A DNA stretch of 64,000 nt, from contig OX393569.1 of assembly GCA_947652115.1 (NCBI GenBank), positions 1,265,315 to 1,329,314 of the forward strand, in the 5' to 3' direction. Below the pieces are notes generated by a model. That model was not told the origin of the DNA and ran no database searches. It saw only the letters and a list, made by a program, of their open reading frames with translations. How positions within the stretch are numbered: position 1 is the first letter of the stretch; every line of letters starts with the position of its first letter. The position numbers and the translations under genes are program-made. Positions 38,801 to 48,800 of the stretch are shown here, one piece after another. The DNA is from Blastomussa wellsi (taxonomy: Eukaryota > Cnidaria > Anthozoa > Scleractinia > Plerogyridae).

Positions 38801-39962
38801 TAATCGACAAACTGTCACGTTGCCCATATATGGCCATGACGCAATTGTTCTCCGTCATCTGTACTTGACAGATATCCTGTGATATATGCAAGTTCCGATA
38901 ATTCAGCCGAAGTGTTGCAAAGCGCAGTATAACCACATAATTTCTAGCTGTAAAATGCGCTTGGTTAACAATTTGTTGAATAGTAGAATAATTATCCTGT
39001 TCAGTCTTGCGGAATATCCTCTGGTTTTAGCCAAGCATCAGGCGATATTTCACGCGATTTCACAGAATAATTATTAAATAGTTCATAGTAAGCATTGAGC
39101 TGTTGTGAAATTACCCTGGGTGCCCCGGGGGGGGGGGGTACTCCCGTATGAAAATGACGGGGGTGCTCGTCGGAAATTTTCGAAAACACCCCTAAAAGGT
39201 ACCAGAATCTCATTTTGTGGGCGTGGCTCAGAGTAATTTTTACCCCTAAAAGGTACCATTTTTCTTATTTTTCTTTTGTAAAACAAATGCGGGCCTATAC
39301 GGAAGGCCCCTAAAAGGTACCACACCATCTTAAGCGGCGGTCATTTTAGATTTTTGCACCCTAAGCGGTACCAATTCACAAATTTTACCCCCTAAAAGGT
39401 ACGACGAGCACCCCCGTCATTTTTATAGGGGAGTACCCCCCCCGGGCTGGGTGCCACATGCTTTTCATGCGCGGTTTCCATTTGACCATCTTGAAACTCG
39501 TTTAGATACTGACTTGTCTTTCTTTCAGTTTTATTCCTTGTTCAAGTAATATTTTCACTGCAGTAAATGACATGGCTAGCTTATTTCCAGAGGTAAGATT
39601 ATTAGAGATATTTTATTTCGAAGTGTCTTTCTGTGTCTTCAACTAGCGACAGACCTAACATTATTTTGATTTTGATTAACAACATCACTTCCAATAGCCA
39701 TAGGCTCAGTCCTGTGAAAAACTGTACTATAGTTCTTATTCTCCTGATTGTCGACTATTTGCAGGAACCGGATGTGGACAGCATGCGCGTCTCGCTTCAG
39801 CTAATGAAGAGTAGTGCTGCCAGATTGCAAGTGGAGTGCAAGAGTGCTGTGCTGCCTGGGAATACTGTCGATATGGCATTCCTCACTCAACAGGTCATAC
39901 AATGTGCTTATGACATCGCTAAAGCTGCTAAACAGCTCGTGACAACGTTTTCAGTTGATTAG
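26825..39962 (+). CDS. GIT1: GIT-family ARF GTPase-activating protein (GIT1/GIT2 orthologue)
   Basis: Twenty-one phase-consistent exons give 728 aa (human GIT1 761, GIT2 759): 26825-26873, 27011-27144, 28441-28553, 29320-29425, 29989-30075, 30681-30811, 31193-31287, 32781-32826, 33015-33066, 33500-33572, 34227-34324, 34613-34724, 35438-35544, 35812-35850, 35964-36047, 36266-36334, 36984-37070, 37490-37739, 38182-38374, 39529-39592 and 39765-39962. Order of domains: ArfGAP zinc finger with C10, C13, C30, C33 and the catalytic arginine in SVHRSLGRH; three ankyrin repeats (NTPLHVAANAGQ, HGADPTKPDINGKTPVDYA); two Spa2-homology repeats (LFEELASDVYDEVDRRE, FNAKEFATLIIDIL); a coiled coil; and a C-terminal paxillin-binding helical domain ending IQCAYDIAKAAKQLV. 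GIT proteins scaffold PIX/PAK at focal adhesions and endosomes and inactivate ARF6. A single pre-duplication gene is likely, so the symbol is nominal. Confidence 0.96.
29205..29282 (-). repeat. tRNA-like SINE head
   Basis: On the minus strand: 'ggtggcacaatggttgtgta' (A box), then GAGTTCAATTCC (B box) about 35 nt later. It is intronic in GIT with no good acceptor stem, so a SINE or tRNA relic. Confidence 0.5.
29477..29694. mobile_element. TTAA-flanked MITE, copy 1 (piggyBac-like)
   Basis: The termini AGGGACCTAGTCAGCC and GGCTGACTAGGTCCCT are inverted repeats and both sides carry TTAA (29473-29476, 29695-29698), the target of piggyBac-type transposases. It is 218 bp and non-coding. Related copy at 51016-51217. 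Confidence 0.85.
30400..30548 (-). repeat. SINE family A copy (minus orientation)
   Basis: In reverse complement it shows 'aggtactggagaatggtacc', 'gccatggactagcatcccat' and 'gcctgatgggccactaggct', the 3' half of the family. It lies about 130 bp upstream of GIT exon 6. Confidence 0.6.
31469..31661. mobile_element. MITE with AGGRCGTGTTYGTTTGGGAT termini
   Basis: The left end 'aggacgtgtttgtttgggat' pairs with the right end 'atcccaaacgaacacgccct'. The interior has alternating 'attccggaat' and 'attctggaat' segments. No clear target-site duplication. Confidence 0.7.
31738..31800. repeat. 22-bp tandem repeat x3
   Basis: 'aatttaaggcatccyraatta' repeated three times in a GIT intron. Simple minisatellite. 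Confidence 0.8.
32465..32605. repeat. Fold-back repeat in GIT intron 7
   Basis: 'actgtttcatcacatttcca' with 'aacacct' pairs with 'aggtgtttggaaatgtgatg' with 'aaacact'. Outer 'tcaaacaca'/'tgtttga' extend the arms. The loop is about 45 nt. A further 'gatcacatttccaaacca' occurs at 32670. Confidence 0.7.
33300..33478 (+). repeat. SINE family A copy in GIT intron 9
   Basis: Includes 'gagtggtttgggttcaaaca', 'cagtgatggacaagaatccc', 'aggaggagtagaaataaagt' and 'aaaagtgggataatctctga', a diverged member of the family. Confidence 0.5.
33601..33795. mobile_element. Short MITE, TTAGTAGAAACTC termini
   Basis: TTAGTAGAAACTC at 33601 is repeated inverted as GAGTTTCTACTAA at the right end. The interior contains a smaller palindrome 'ttctattcgccgatagaaaa'. 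Non-coding; located in GIT intron 10. Confidence 0.65.
34400..34513 (+). repeat. Solo arm of the 'ccagttcgaaacg' fold-back family
   Basis: 'gcacctaaccccaataaacc', 'ccagttcgaaacgtgttaca' and 'gactatttatagcattt' match one arm plus interior of the element at 18771-19115. No opposite arm is seen. Confidence 0.6.
34745..34985 (+). repeat. SINE family A copy in GIT intron 12
   Basis: The 3' half is well kept: 'ggagtagaaatactcctagt', 'tacttcatgttaaggaaacc', 'aggataagtgggctagcctg' and 'aagggccactaggctggaat'. Confidence 0.65.
36480..36795 (+). repeat. Near full-length SINE family A copy in GIT intron 16
   Basis: About 315 bp holding all family blocks in order: a tRNA-like head with 'tctggttcggatggtcc', 'ggctgggctttgcgttgtgt', 'ctctccacccaggtgtataa', 'tgggtaccggcaaagtaatg', a run of about 18 G, 'ctagcatcccatccaggagg', 'tagaaatattcctagccact', 'gcagaaaccaggataagatc' and 'tccatgggtcacttgaa'. 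Confidence 0.7.
37300..37440 (+). repeat. Internally deleted SINE family A copy
   Basis: The head 'gggaggcgcagtggcttaat' (A-box-like) is joined to 'gccatccagggagagtagaa', 'actgggataagctcaggcct' and 'gatgggccaatggcccaaat'. Compared with 36480-36795 the middle is missing. Confidence 0.65.
38505..38705. mobile_element. MITE-like element, CAGGGCTGCAAATAT termini
   Basis: The left 'cagggctgcaaatatccgtg' is mirrored by the right 'cacgggaaaaaatatttgca' plus 'gcgctg'. The interior 'cgggcatcggacagtggccg' and 'tccgacctcactatagtttt' also flanks the nested element near 18670-19240. CAG..CTG ends suggest hAT-type (inference). Confidence 0.6.
39124..39446. mobile_element. G-run TIR element with CCTAAAAGGTACC repeats, 8-bp TSD
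   Basis: Left CCCGGGGGGGG..TACTCCC and right GGGAGTACCCCCCCCGGG are inverted. The arms continue through 'aaaatgacgggggtgctcgt' and its complement. CTGGGTGC flanks both sides (39116-39123, 39447-39454; a 9th base is ambiguous). The interior holds four or five 'cccctaaaaggtacca' repeats. Located in GIT intron 19, between exons 19 and 20. Confidence 0.8.
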
Positions 39963-41783
39963 AACATCTTATGAAGAAGATCCGCAAACACTTTACAAAC
40001 GAAGCCAAATCTAGCATTGAACCCCTTTCCAGTCGGGGGAAACAAGGGTCAGTTGATGATGAAATCCCGCCTCCGAGACGAGACTGAGCCCACGGTGATC
40101 GTCTCTGAAGTCGCTAAGCAACATGACGTATTTGTTCGCGCGATTATTTTCGGTGTTTTCGCGAGTTTTCGGGCTGGTTTTTGATTGGATAAAATAAGTC
40201 GGAAAGTTCTCGAGATTTTCAACGGATATTTGACAAAACTGGCTCTTGTTCCCTCGACTGTTCCTTTCCAGGGTCATGTTGCAGCGCTTGTAAGGTCTCG
40301 CATGAATGGTTGGATACCCTGCATGAAAACAATAGAACAGACAACAGGAGCAATGTCCCTAGCCCTCAAAACAATAGCAACTGCTATACTAGAGGACCAG
40401 ACGAATTTCAAGCGTACGAGAGCTGCTACACTACTGCATTCACAAGGCTAAACCGTATTCTGGATAGCACCATGCACCAAGAACTGCTCAATAGCTTTCA
40501 TTTGAATGGTCACACACTATGGTTTAATCCACGAGCTTAAGTTAGAACCGCCTTGTACAACATAATAAACAGTACCGCATTAAAGTACTGCTCAATAGCT
40601 AGACACAGTAGCGTTTCATCTGGAAAAGGTTCAAAGATTAGAATCACCTAGTTTCAATGTAAGAGAAAGGCATGACAAAACTACGGATATCAGTTATCAA
40701 GCGTTGTAAATTAAAATATAGAGTTCTTAGAAGTGAAAACAAAATATTTTTAATTTATGTTAAATATTCTGAAAATTATTTTTGAAGAAAGTAGGCGTAT
40801 TTACAGAACTTAGATCTATAAATGCTCTTTATCGTAAGGCGAAGTTTTGCTGAAATTATTTGCCCATAAGAGGAAAGACGTTTTGGATATCGGGTACCTT
40901 CCTGTTTGATGGGGGTGCTGGTATCCCAGTTATCGTCAGTAAAATTCTTCACGATTTCCCCAGGGGGTACTCGCGTTATACCTGACGGGGGGTCAGACGG
41001 GAGCTTCATATTGCAACCCCCCCCCCCCAAAAAAAAAAACACGAGCCCCAAAAAATACCTGGCATCAAAATTTCCTACCTAAAAAAATTCATGACAGATC
41101 TCTTAACCCAAAAAATACCGAGCGTGTAAATTTTCAAACCCCCCCCCCCCCCCTCCCAAAAAATGCATCGGACTACCCCCTTCATGTATAACGCCTTGGA
41201 CGATTTCTCAGCTGCAAGTCAAATTTGGGCCCATTTCTTAGCCATCGGTTAATTTTGAAAATCTCAGATCTCAGCCATCAATTAAAAAACCCGTCACCAA
41301 TAAACTTTTCGCCCAGAGGTTTCTTACTCAACACTTACTCAACCGAATGAAATCGTGTATGTTTATTGTGTTTTTCTTGTTATAATTATTTTTCAATCAA
41401 AACACTTAGTGATTTACTCATGACTCGTGTACCATAATTCATTATACAGCCAATTAATATTATAAATACATAGTCACAAATTATTATAACCACAAAAACT
41501 CTATCTATGTAGGAAAAGCGGCAATTCTTCTACAGTGTGCTTGTTTTTGCCTGCCATTCTAATTGCCAGTTATAAATCCTGCAGTGTATGTAAAGTGATC
41601 TTGAAATCTATAGCAGTCGTGAAATAAAAATGGAATGAAAAAGAGACCACTGTCTTGTCAACATGGTGCTACACTAGATAATGTATGAATTTTACAATTT
41701 TTCTCTCCTGGTTTATCGTTTGTGCTACTGTAAGTGAGAATTGGTCATCGCAGTGAATTTCCGATTTTAGCAAATGGAATAAT
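39963..41783 (+). other. GIT 3' UTR and downstream spacer
   Basis: No gene is recognised. A candidate polyadenylation signal AATAAA lies at 40564-40569. Further on, 40910-41170 holds C-homopolymer runs and diverged repeat sequence. Short open frames in 40185-40540 show no domain. Confidence 0.5.
40564..40569 (+). terminator. Candidate GIT polyadenylation signal (AATAAA)
   Basis: The first canonical AATAAA on the sense strand after the GIT stop, 600 nt downstream. Confidence 0.45.
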
Positions 41784-42198
41784 GAGGGGGGCGTAAGGGT
41801 TTGCGGTGATGCGGTTTTGCCTTAATTTTCGGTGCGGTTTTGCGGTAATTTGTATTGTAACTCGCGGTATTGCGGTTTTAAAACACTAAGCGGTTTGCGG
41901 TTTTCGGTGAAAAAAGTGTCTGCGGTGATAACACTCTTTAGAACGGTCGGCATTTGGTTAGTAGTAAATAGAGTAGAATAGTGTACTACAATATGCCGTT
42001 GGCGTTATGATGGTATGTTTAATATTGACGCACAATGTTATCAGAATATATCACAAGTCTTGCTGACGTCAGTTGTCATATTGTGGCCTCCATGTACGTG
42101 CGGTTTCGGTATTCGGGAAAAATCCTATGCAGTTTGCGGGTTTTTTGGCGTATTTCTGTGCGGTTTTGCGGTTTTCGGACCCCCCTTACGCCCCCCTC
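41784..42198. mobile_element. MITE rich in 'tgcggttttgcggt' with 6-bp TSD
   Basis: The termini GAGGGGGGCGTAAGGG and CCCTTACGCCCCCCTC are inverted, flanked by AATAAT at 41778-41783 and 42199-42204. The interior is made of imperfect 'tgcggttttgcggtt' repeats near both ends. Like the 9685-9885 element it starts GAGG, ends CCTC and has a 6-bp duplication. Confidence 0.8.
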
Positions 42199-42556
42199 AA
42201 TAATTATAACGAAGCCCGAAACTTGTTAAAACTCGAAAGACAACTGAAACTGTGTCGATGGAAAAATTTCTCAAGATCCTGTTGAAACCATTCAACAGTT
42301 CCGCAGGTTTTATTTTTTGATCCAAGTGCATATTTGAGAGTGGAACTCGAGATAACGAAATCCTTGCAGCAAAACTCGGTTGAACCAACCAGTTGCATGT
42401 AGTTGTCCCAAAGTTGAACCTAAGTCCAGAGTACCACGTGATCGGATATACGCCTGGAACGAGACCCCATTCACGTCACAACCTCCCAACAGCACCTCCC
42501 CACCCCCACTCCCCCCCCCCGAAAAAATAGCTCTCCGCCTCTTACGTGACACGATT

Positions 42557-42768
42557 AAGCCTGGTTCATACTAGCGACATAACGACATAAGGAAAAGATC
42601 AATCTTTTCCTTATGTCGTTATGCTCATGTAGCTTTATGTCATTATGTTCCCACTATGTCATTATGTTGTTCACACTGGTGACATAATGCATAAGTGTAA
42701 GGTGTTTTTTGCATTTGCGTGACCTCGTCGTTATGTCGTTATGTCGCTAGTGTGAACCAGGCCTCACC
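42557..42768. mobile_element. Fold-back MITE with GACATAACGACATAA repeats
   Basis: The left 'agcctggttcatactagcga' with 'cataacgacataa' is mirrored on the right by 'ttatgtcgttatgtcgctag' with 'tgtgaaccaggcct'. An extra inner hairpin 'ggaaaagatcaatcttttcc' lies near the left end. It ends about 110 bp upstream of the ANKRD13 start codon. Confidence 0.75.
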
Positions 42769-42878
42769 CTCGTACCCTGCCCCTCGTCGCTCAGATTGTG
42801 TTCTTTTTACCCCCTGTTTCCCCTCCCTGGGCAAAAATTGTGGTCAGCGGACATGCAAACAATGACAACAGCCCCAAA
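42769..42878 (+). promoter_or_regulatory. ANKRD13 proximal promoter / 5' UTR
   Basis: The 110 bp between the MITE and the start codon hold pyrimidine-rich sequence. The start codon itself lies in 'ccaaaatggcggcca', which matches a YY1-type element overlapping a strong Kozak context. An out-of-frame ATG at 42853 precedes it. Confidence 0.4.
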
Positions 42879-45800
42879 ATGGCGGCCAGCGGAGGGAAGG
42901 ACATTTTGGCCTCCTCTCCTGCCAAAATTTCAAGAGATAAAATCCTCTCAGAATTCCCACTGCACTGGCACGTCTGGCACAAAGATTCTTCCTCGCTTGA
43001 AGAAGAACTTGCATTGAGCAAGGTTGGTATCTCGCACTATTTTGTCGAAGAAATGATTTGGTTTTAACCGCAAGCCAAGCTTGGGCAGGCAAACATGTTT
43101 TATGCAACATGAGCAACAGTTTTTCTGTCTGATTGTGGTTTATATGCAGCACGATAAAGAGCTTGTGGATCCTCGCGGGCGGACGCCCCTTCATCTAGCG
43201 GTTTCTCTGGGTTATCTGGATTGTGTGAAGTGTCTTCTTCGCGGTGGCTGCGACGCAAATGCTATAAACCGGGATGGGTGGAATGGTACGTAAGAAATTA
43301 ATTAAAAGAAGAGAATTTGAAATTTCTTGTCACGGGTTACGCCCACATGCAAAATTTATTCAAATTCGAGGTACTAATTCCCAATGCTATATAATATACG
43401 TATAGAAAAATAATATTGCATTAAAAATTGTTGGTCACTTTTGAGCTGGAAAGACTAGAATAGTCCGTAGTACTGTACGCTTTTTTTACACCTGCACTCT
43501 TGGCCGTATTGACAGGACATCTTAATTTTAATTTGCTTGTTTTTATCAGTTCGACATTATGAAAATGTAATCAGGTGCCTGTGCTGCCTCCATTTTTACT
43601 GCAGGCCTGTTCACTCATTTTTAGTTCTGAAAATAAATTTGGCTTTTATAAAACAGTTATGAGCAAGCTATTGATTAACCAAGCTAGAACAGAAAATTAG
43701 GGTGACCCTATTTGGCAGAATGGCAGAGTGGCAGTAGTATTGCCTTTACCAACATGTAAAAGCTAACCGCAACCAATCTAGCCCATGAAAGCTTACCGCA
43801 AGTGAATCGGTGAGAAAGCTAACCGCAAGCAAAAGCAGAACTGCTGCAGGGGCGTAGCATGGTTTTTCCATCTAGGTACGCACAGAAGTAGAAGGTAATC
43901 GAGCGCCGAATGCACGAGCCACAGAGGGGGTCTTGGTCTTAGGGCCTCGGAAATTCCATTTCCCATGTTTTCTAGGGGGACTTTTCAGATCAAAGCATGA
44001 AATAAATAAATACATTTTTTTAGATTTCCAAGGTACGCACATGCGTACATGCATATATGGTCGCTACGTCTCTGTGCGGGTAGCTTTTACTTGTTGGTAA
44101 GGCCAATGCTACTGCTATTCCATCAGTCTGCCAAATAGGGTCACCTGAAAATTATCCAGGGAAGAAGCTACAGGGTCAATGAAGTGTTTCTAAGGCCCAG
44201 TTCAGACATGCTTCTGCCGTGTCAAACTCAATTCACTGGAATTAAGTTTGACAAAAGCATGGCAGAAGCACGGTGTCGGAATCAAGCTGTGAATTAACAG
44301 TCAGCAACGATTCAAACGTTGTGCTTCTGCCATACCAAAACAAAATTGAGAAATCTCTATTTCTCATAAGCTTTGCTTCTCGGAGATTTCCCCGCCAAAG
44401 TCACTTCTTCCAAGTTGTGTGCTCATTTTAAATTTAATATTAACTATTTATTATCTTTTCTATTGTACTTGTAAGTTATTCTGTGTGGCAAGATAATAAA
44501 ATAAAATAAATTAAATTATGTTAATTCTTTCAGGGAGTTATGCGGATTCAGTAAATCCTGAATTTGGCACGAGTCTGGTACAACATTTGATTCATAGTCT
44601 TGTTTCTGCCAATATACAGTCAAACCTAATTATCATTGAGTTTGGCATGGCAGAAACACAATGCTGAACTGGGCCTAAGATATTTACAGTGGAACCTAAA
44701 ACTGTTTGTTTTAAATAAAAGATGATGATGTTGTAAGATGATGACAATGACTATGACTAAGAGGATGACGATGACTGTAGGGTGATGATGATAGTGATGA
44801 TGTTGGTGATGTGGTGGTGTTGGTTGAGGTGGTGATTACACAGAGAATCCATTTATGATTTTTGTAACTTCATAATCATATTGAATATGATGGCAAAAAA
44901 ATTGATAATCTGGTTTAAAAAAAGGCTAGCTCTTACTGGTAGCCAAGCAATCAAACTTTCCTAAACATGCAATTGCTAAATAAATTATTATTATTTGTCA
45001 TCTTTTGCATTACTGTCACCCTTACCTTTTTTTTTTTTCATCTTTTCACTAAATTCTATAATGGGTCACTTGTTCATTCCTCGAGGGTGACTATTTAAAA
45101 TTCATTTGACTGCAAGTATGCAATTAATTAGTAGGTGTGGCCATTTATTTGACCGTGCAATTCTATTTCTTTTAGTATCACATGAAGCAATCAGTGTAGG
45201 CAACCCTGAAATATTGTCACTTGTACTTCAACACCGTGACTTTCAAAGAGGTAGTCAAAGGCTAGCTGGAATTCCTGAATTGCTGGATGAACTCAATGCT
45301 GTAAGTTTCTTTTTGAATCCTTAAAAACTCTCTACTATCAATAGCACAATTTTTTTATAGAACTCTATTTTTTCAACAGTTTAGAAATTCCAGTCTTCCA
45401 TTAACAGTTACTTCATGTACATGTTAACCTCTGAAGACTGTGCGAACAATAATACTTTTTTGTGTGTTCTCTCATCAAAAGTGTGTTTTGCAATGTTCGA
45501 CATGTACGTACTAGTTAAAATGTTTACTCAGTGAAATGTTTTTGAGATGCACATTAATTCATGTTCTTATCCAACTAGTGCATACACTGTACATTCTGTT
45601 CTTATTGCAAGCTCAGACTTCCGTATTGTTCTTCCACATTAGCATTAACTAGTGTTCACTGGCATATAAAAATCAGTGATGAACTTTTATTGCGTACATT
45701 ATTAATAAGTCTTATTAGTTTGATGCCTTTCTTTATATTGCAGACTCCAGATTTTTATGTTGAAATGAAGTGGGAGTTTACCAGCTGGGGTAACTTGAGA

Positions 45801-48800
45801 TTTGTTTTCATTACTGTGATACATCATAGCACATAACCATGTTGATGTCTAAATTACCAGTTTTACTCCTTCCCATAGTAGGTTGTTTCTGTGTAGCCTG
45901 CGTAGCTAGTGTTCCCGCCTGAGCGAAGAGCGATTTCTGATCGCATGAAAATTGGGGCGAGAGCACAAAGGGAAAAGAAAGCCTCGTCCACTTTTTGCTC
46001 TTGCCCCAATTTTCGCGCCGCCAGATATATGATAACAGCTCTTCGCTCGCTTGGGAACGCTTGCTGCGCAGGATAGTTTCTGTGAGTGATGCATTGTAAG
46101 CATCTTTCTGGTGCATTCATGTACATGCATTTACTTGGAATCCTGATTTTGTTTAAACCTCAAGGGAAGATGCAAATTGAGAACAGGTGAGAAGGTGAAG
46201 GTTAAATAATAGTGTGTCAGTGTGTGACTGAGTTACATGGAGCAGGTGGTTTGAAAAGTCAAACATACCAGCAACATGTGTTGACACTCGCTGGCATAAT
46301 GTTTTTATAAATATTTAACACAATACGACAAAACAGATCTTAGCAGTATGCGGAAAGTTTGTCACATTTCACAAGTCTCTTATAGTCCACTGACAGAGAG
46401 TGCTGCCCAGTTGGTGTGTGAAAGATTATAGGTCATAAACTCTTTCTTAGGAAAACTCAGAAATTTTTCCTGGTACTGGTAGCTGACTGATGAATATCCT
46501 TCAGATGTTCCAGAAAAATATCCATACCCCTCTTGGACGTACCTCCTCCTACCCTGGAAATTGCCGCTTAGATTCACGTTAAAAAATATCACTTCGAAAC
46601 CCCAACCCCCATAGAATTTTCAATCACCTTCCTCTTGATTGGCTTGGATATTTTCTTGAAGGTTTACACATCCTAGTTTTATTTAGTTTTTAGCTGTGCT
46701 GCCATAGGCCTGGGTGCAGCTCTTGCACTGTTTTGTTGGTGAGCAGGGTATCACATATCCGCTAATTAAAAATCAATTTCAAGTAATAACAAGACAGCCA
46801 GTAATACCTTGCATGCTTGCAGGAAACGTAACGTAAACAATAACAGGACACTTGACTTAATGATTCACATCCTAGTATCGTATATCGTATGTCAGATGTC
46901 ACTTTTCAATATAACGCAACAATGGGAAATTTTAATAGCGCAGCTTCAAGATGTCTTTCATCTTCTTGTTTACTTATTAATTAGAATATAATGAAATTTA
47001 CAATAATAATTTTATTTTATTAATATTCTTCTTTTTGACAGTACCATTTATGTCAAGAATGTGTCCAAGTGATACATACAAAATATACAAATGTGGTGAG
47101 TATTAAAGGTACATAGCATTTCAAGAAATGAACTTTAGGTATCTCCTAAATTATGTACATATACTGTCAACAGGGACTGCGGAGCCAGGGGTGCTGGGTG
47201 GTGGGGGGCGCTTTGCCCCCCCCCCCCCCCCAAATAATTATTTGGGAAAAAATATTAAATTTACCCAATTGAAAAATTACTGTTTTATTGCTGTCATAGA
47301 TATACAATTTAAATAATTCACTGCGTATGGTATGTTGGGATGTATTTATTATAAAAATTTTCAGGGGAGCATGCCCCCTGACCCCTCTAGATTGCTTGTG
47401 CCTGTGTCGCGCACTACACATGTCTACAGCATTTACATTAGCCCCCCTCATTCGAAAATATGCTGCGCGGTCCCTGATTATCTTGTCAGTGGAAGTCTCC
47501 AAAGCTTCAGTACCTGTGATATAAAAACTATATGGTATTTTAAAAACAATGAGTCGGAACTTTTCATGTTATAAAGTTGGATGGATAAAGAGCTTTATGA
47601 AATGCACAATATCAATGACAACAACCTGAAGGTGACTCTTTGTACAGTAAACATTTTTTTATGTCAGTTGGGTCAAATTATTTTCAGGTAATTGCTAATA
47701 GCTATAATTATTAATTGCAGGTGCAAATGTAAGAGCAGACACCACACTTATTGGGTTTGACCAGAATGACTGGCAGAGAGGAAACAGGAGTTATGTTTTT
47801 AAAGGTGGAGGTAAGGTGTTTAAGAGGCCATTAGTTAAAATAAATGTAAATCAATTAGGTATTAACTTATAATAGATAAGCAAGAAAGATATTTGTGAAG
47901 CTATGGAAGATTCTAATATGATACATGTGTTTCCAAAGTGTCCATGACAACCTTGAAAATGGCAACCTCTAGCAACAGTGCACTTACATTAAATCTTCTG
48001 ATCATCAAAAACACAGAACCATGAGTGACCCTTGAAAAATGTGATCTGGGGTTGCCAAGTATAGTTTTAAGATTTATGGAGAATGATGTTGATGTTGGAT
48101 TGACAATCATCTCCCCCATGAGCTTATCAGTTGTTGAGGCATGACTACATGGACAACAATTGTAAATAATAAGATTAATTAACATATGGAAGCTGTTATG
48201 ACACTATCACTCAGCCTTGAGACGGCTAACTAGCATTTCAGACAATATTTTTAAGTTTTTTTAATATTTTCTCAGCTGATGGAGGAGAATTTTTAGAGAT
48301 TGACCATGATAAAAAGAGATACTTCAGGGAGACTTTGCGAATCAGGTACATTCTATTTTAGCACAATGTAGCTTAGGATTTTTTTTTGTGTAAACTATGT
48401 ATATAAAACCAGCACCAATCAGAGCATCAGTAGGCGTCCTGTCAAGAATCGTAAGCTACATATTTAATGTCTTAAAATAACTGAGATACTACGCACGTTC
48501 TCATTGGTAACTGAGATACTACGTACGTTCTCATTGGTTGATAGGTGTGTTTAGATGAGAGTATGCAAACACAGTTGTGACGTTTTAGTTTTGTGCATAT
48601 TTTTAAGAAATATTTTATAAAAGCAATGGAGGACTTTTTCTGTGTTTATTTAACCTCATCTAAACACCTGGGGGTTTGAAAATTATGCAAACCCTCGACT
48701 GCATCTCCGGTTTGCATAACTGTGTCAGCTCGCTGAACTTTTCTGTGGATTTATTCTGTGGATTTATTATGACTCAGAAAACCCTGTGACTCAGAAACCC

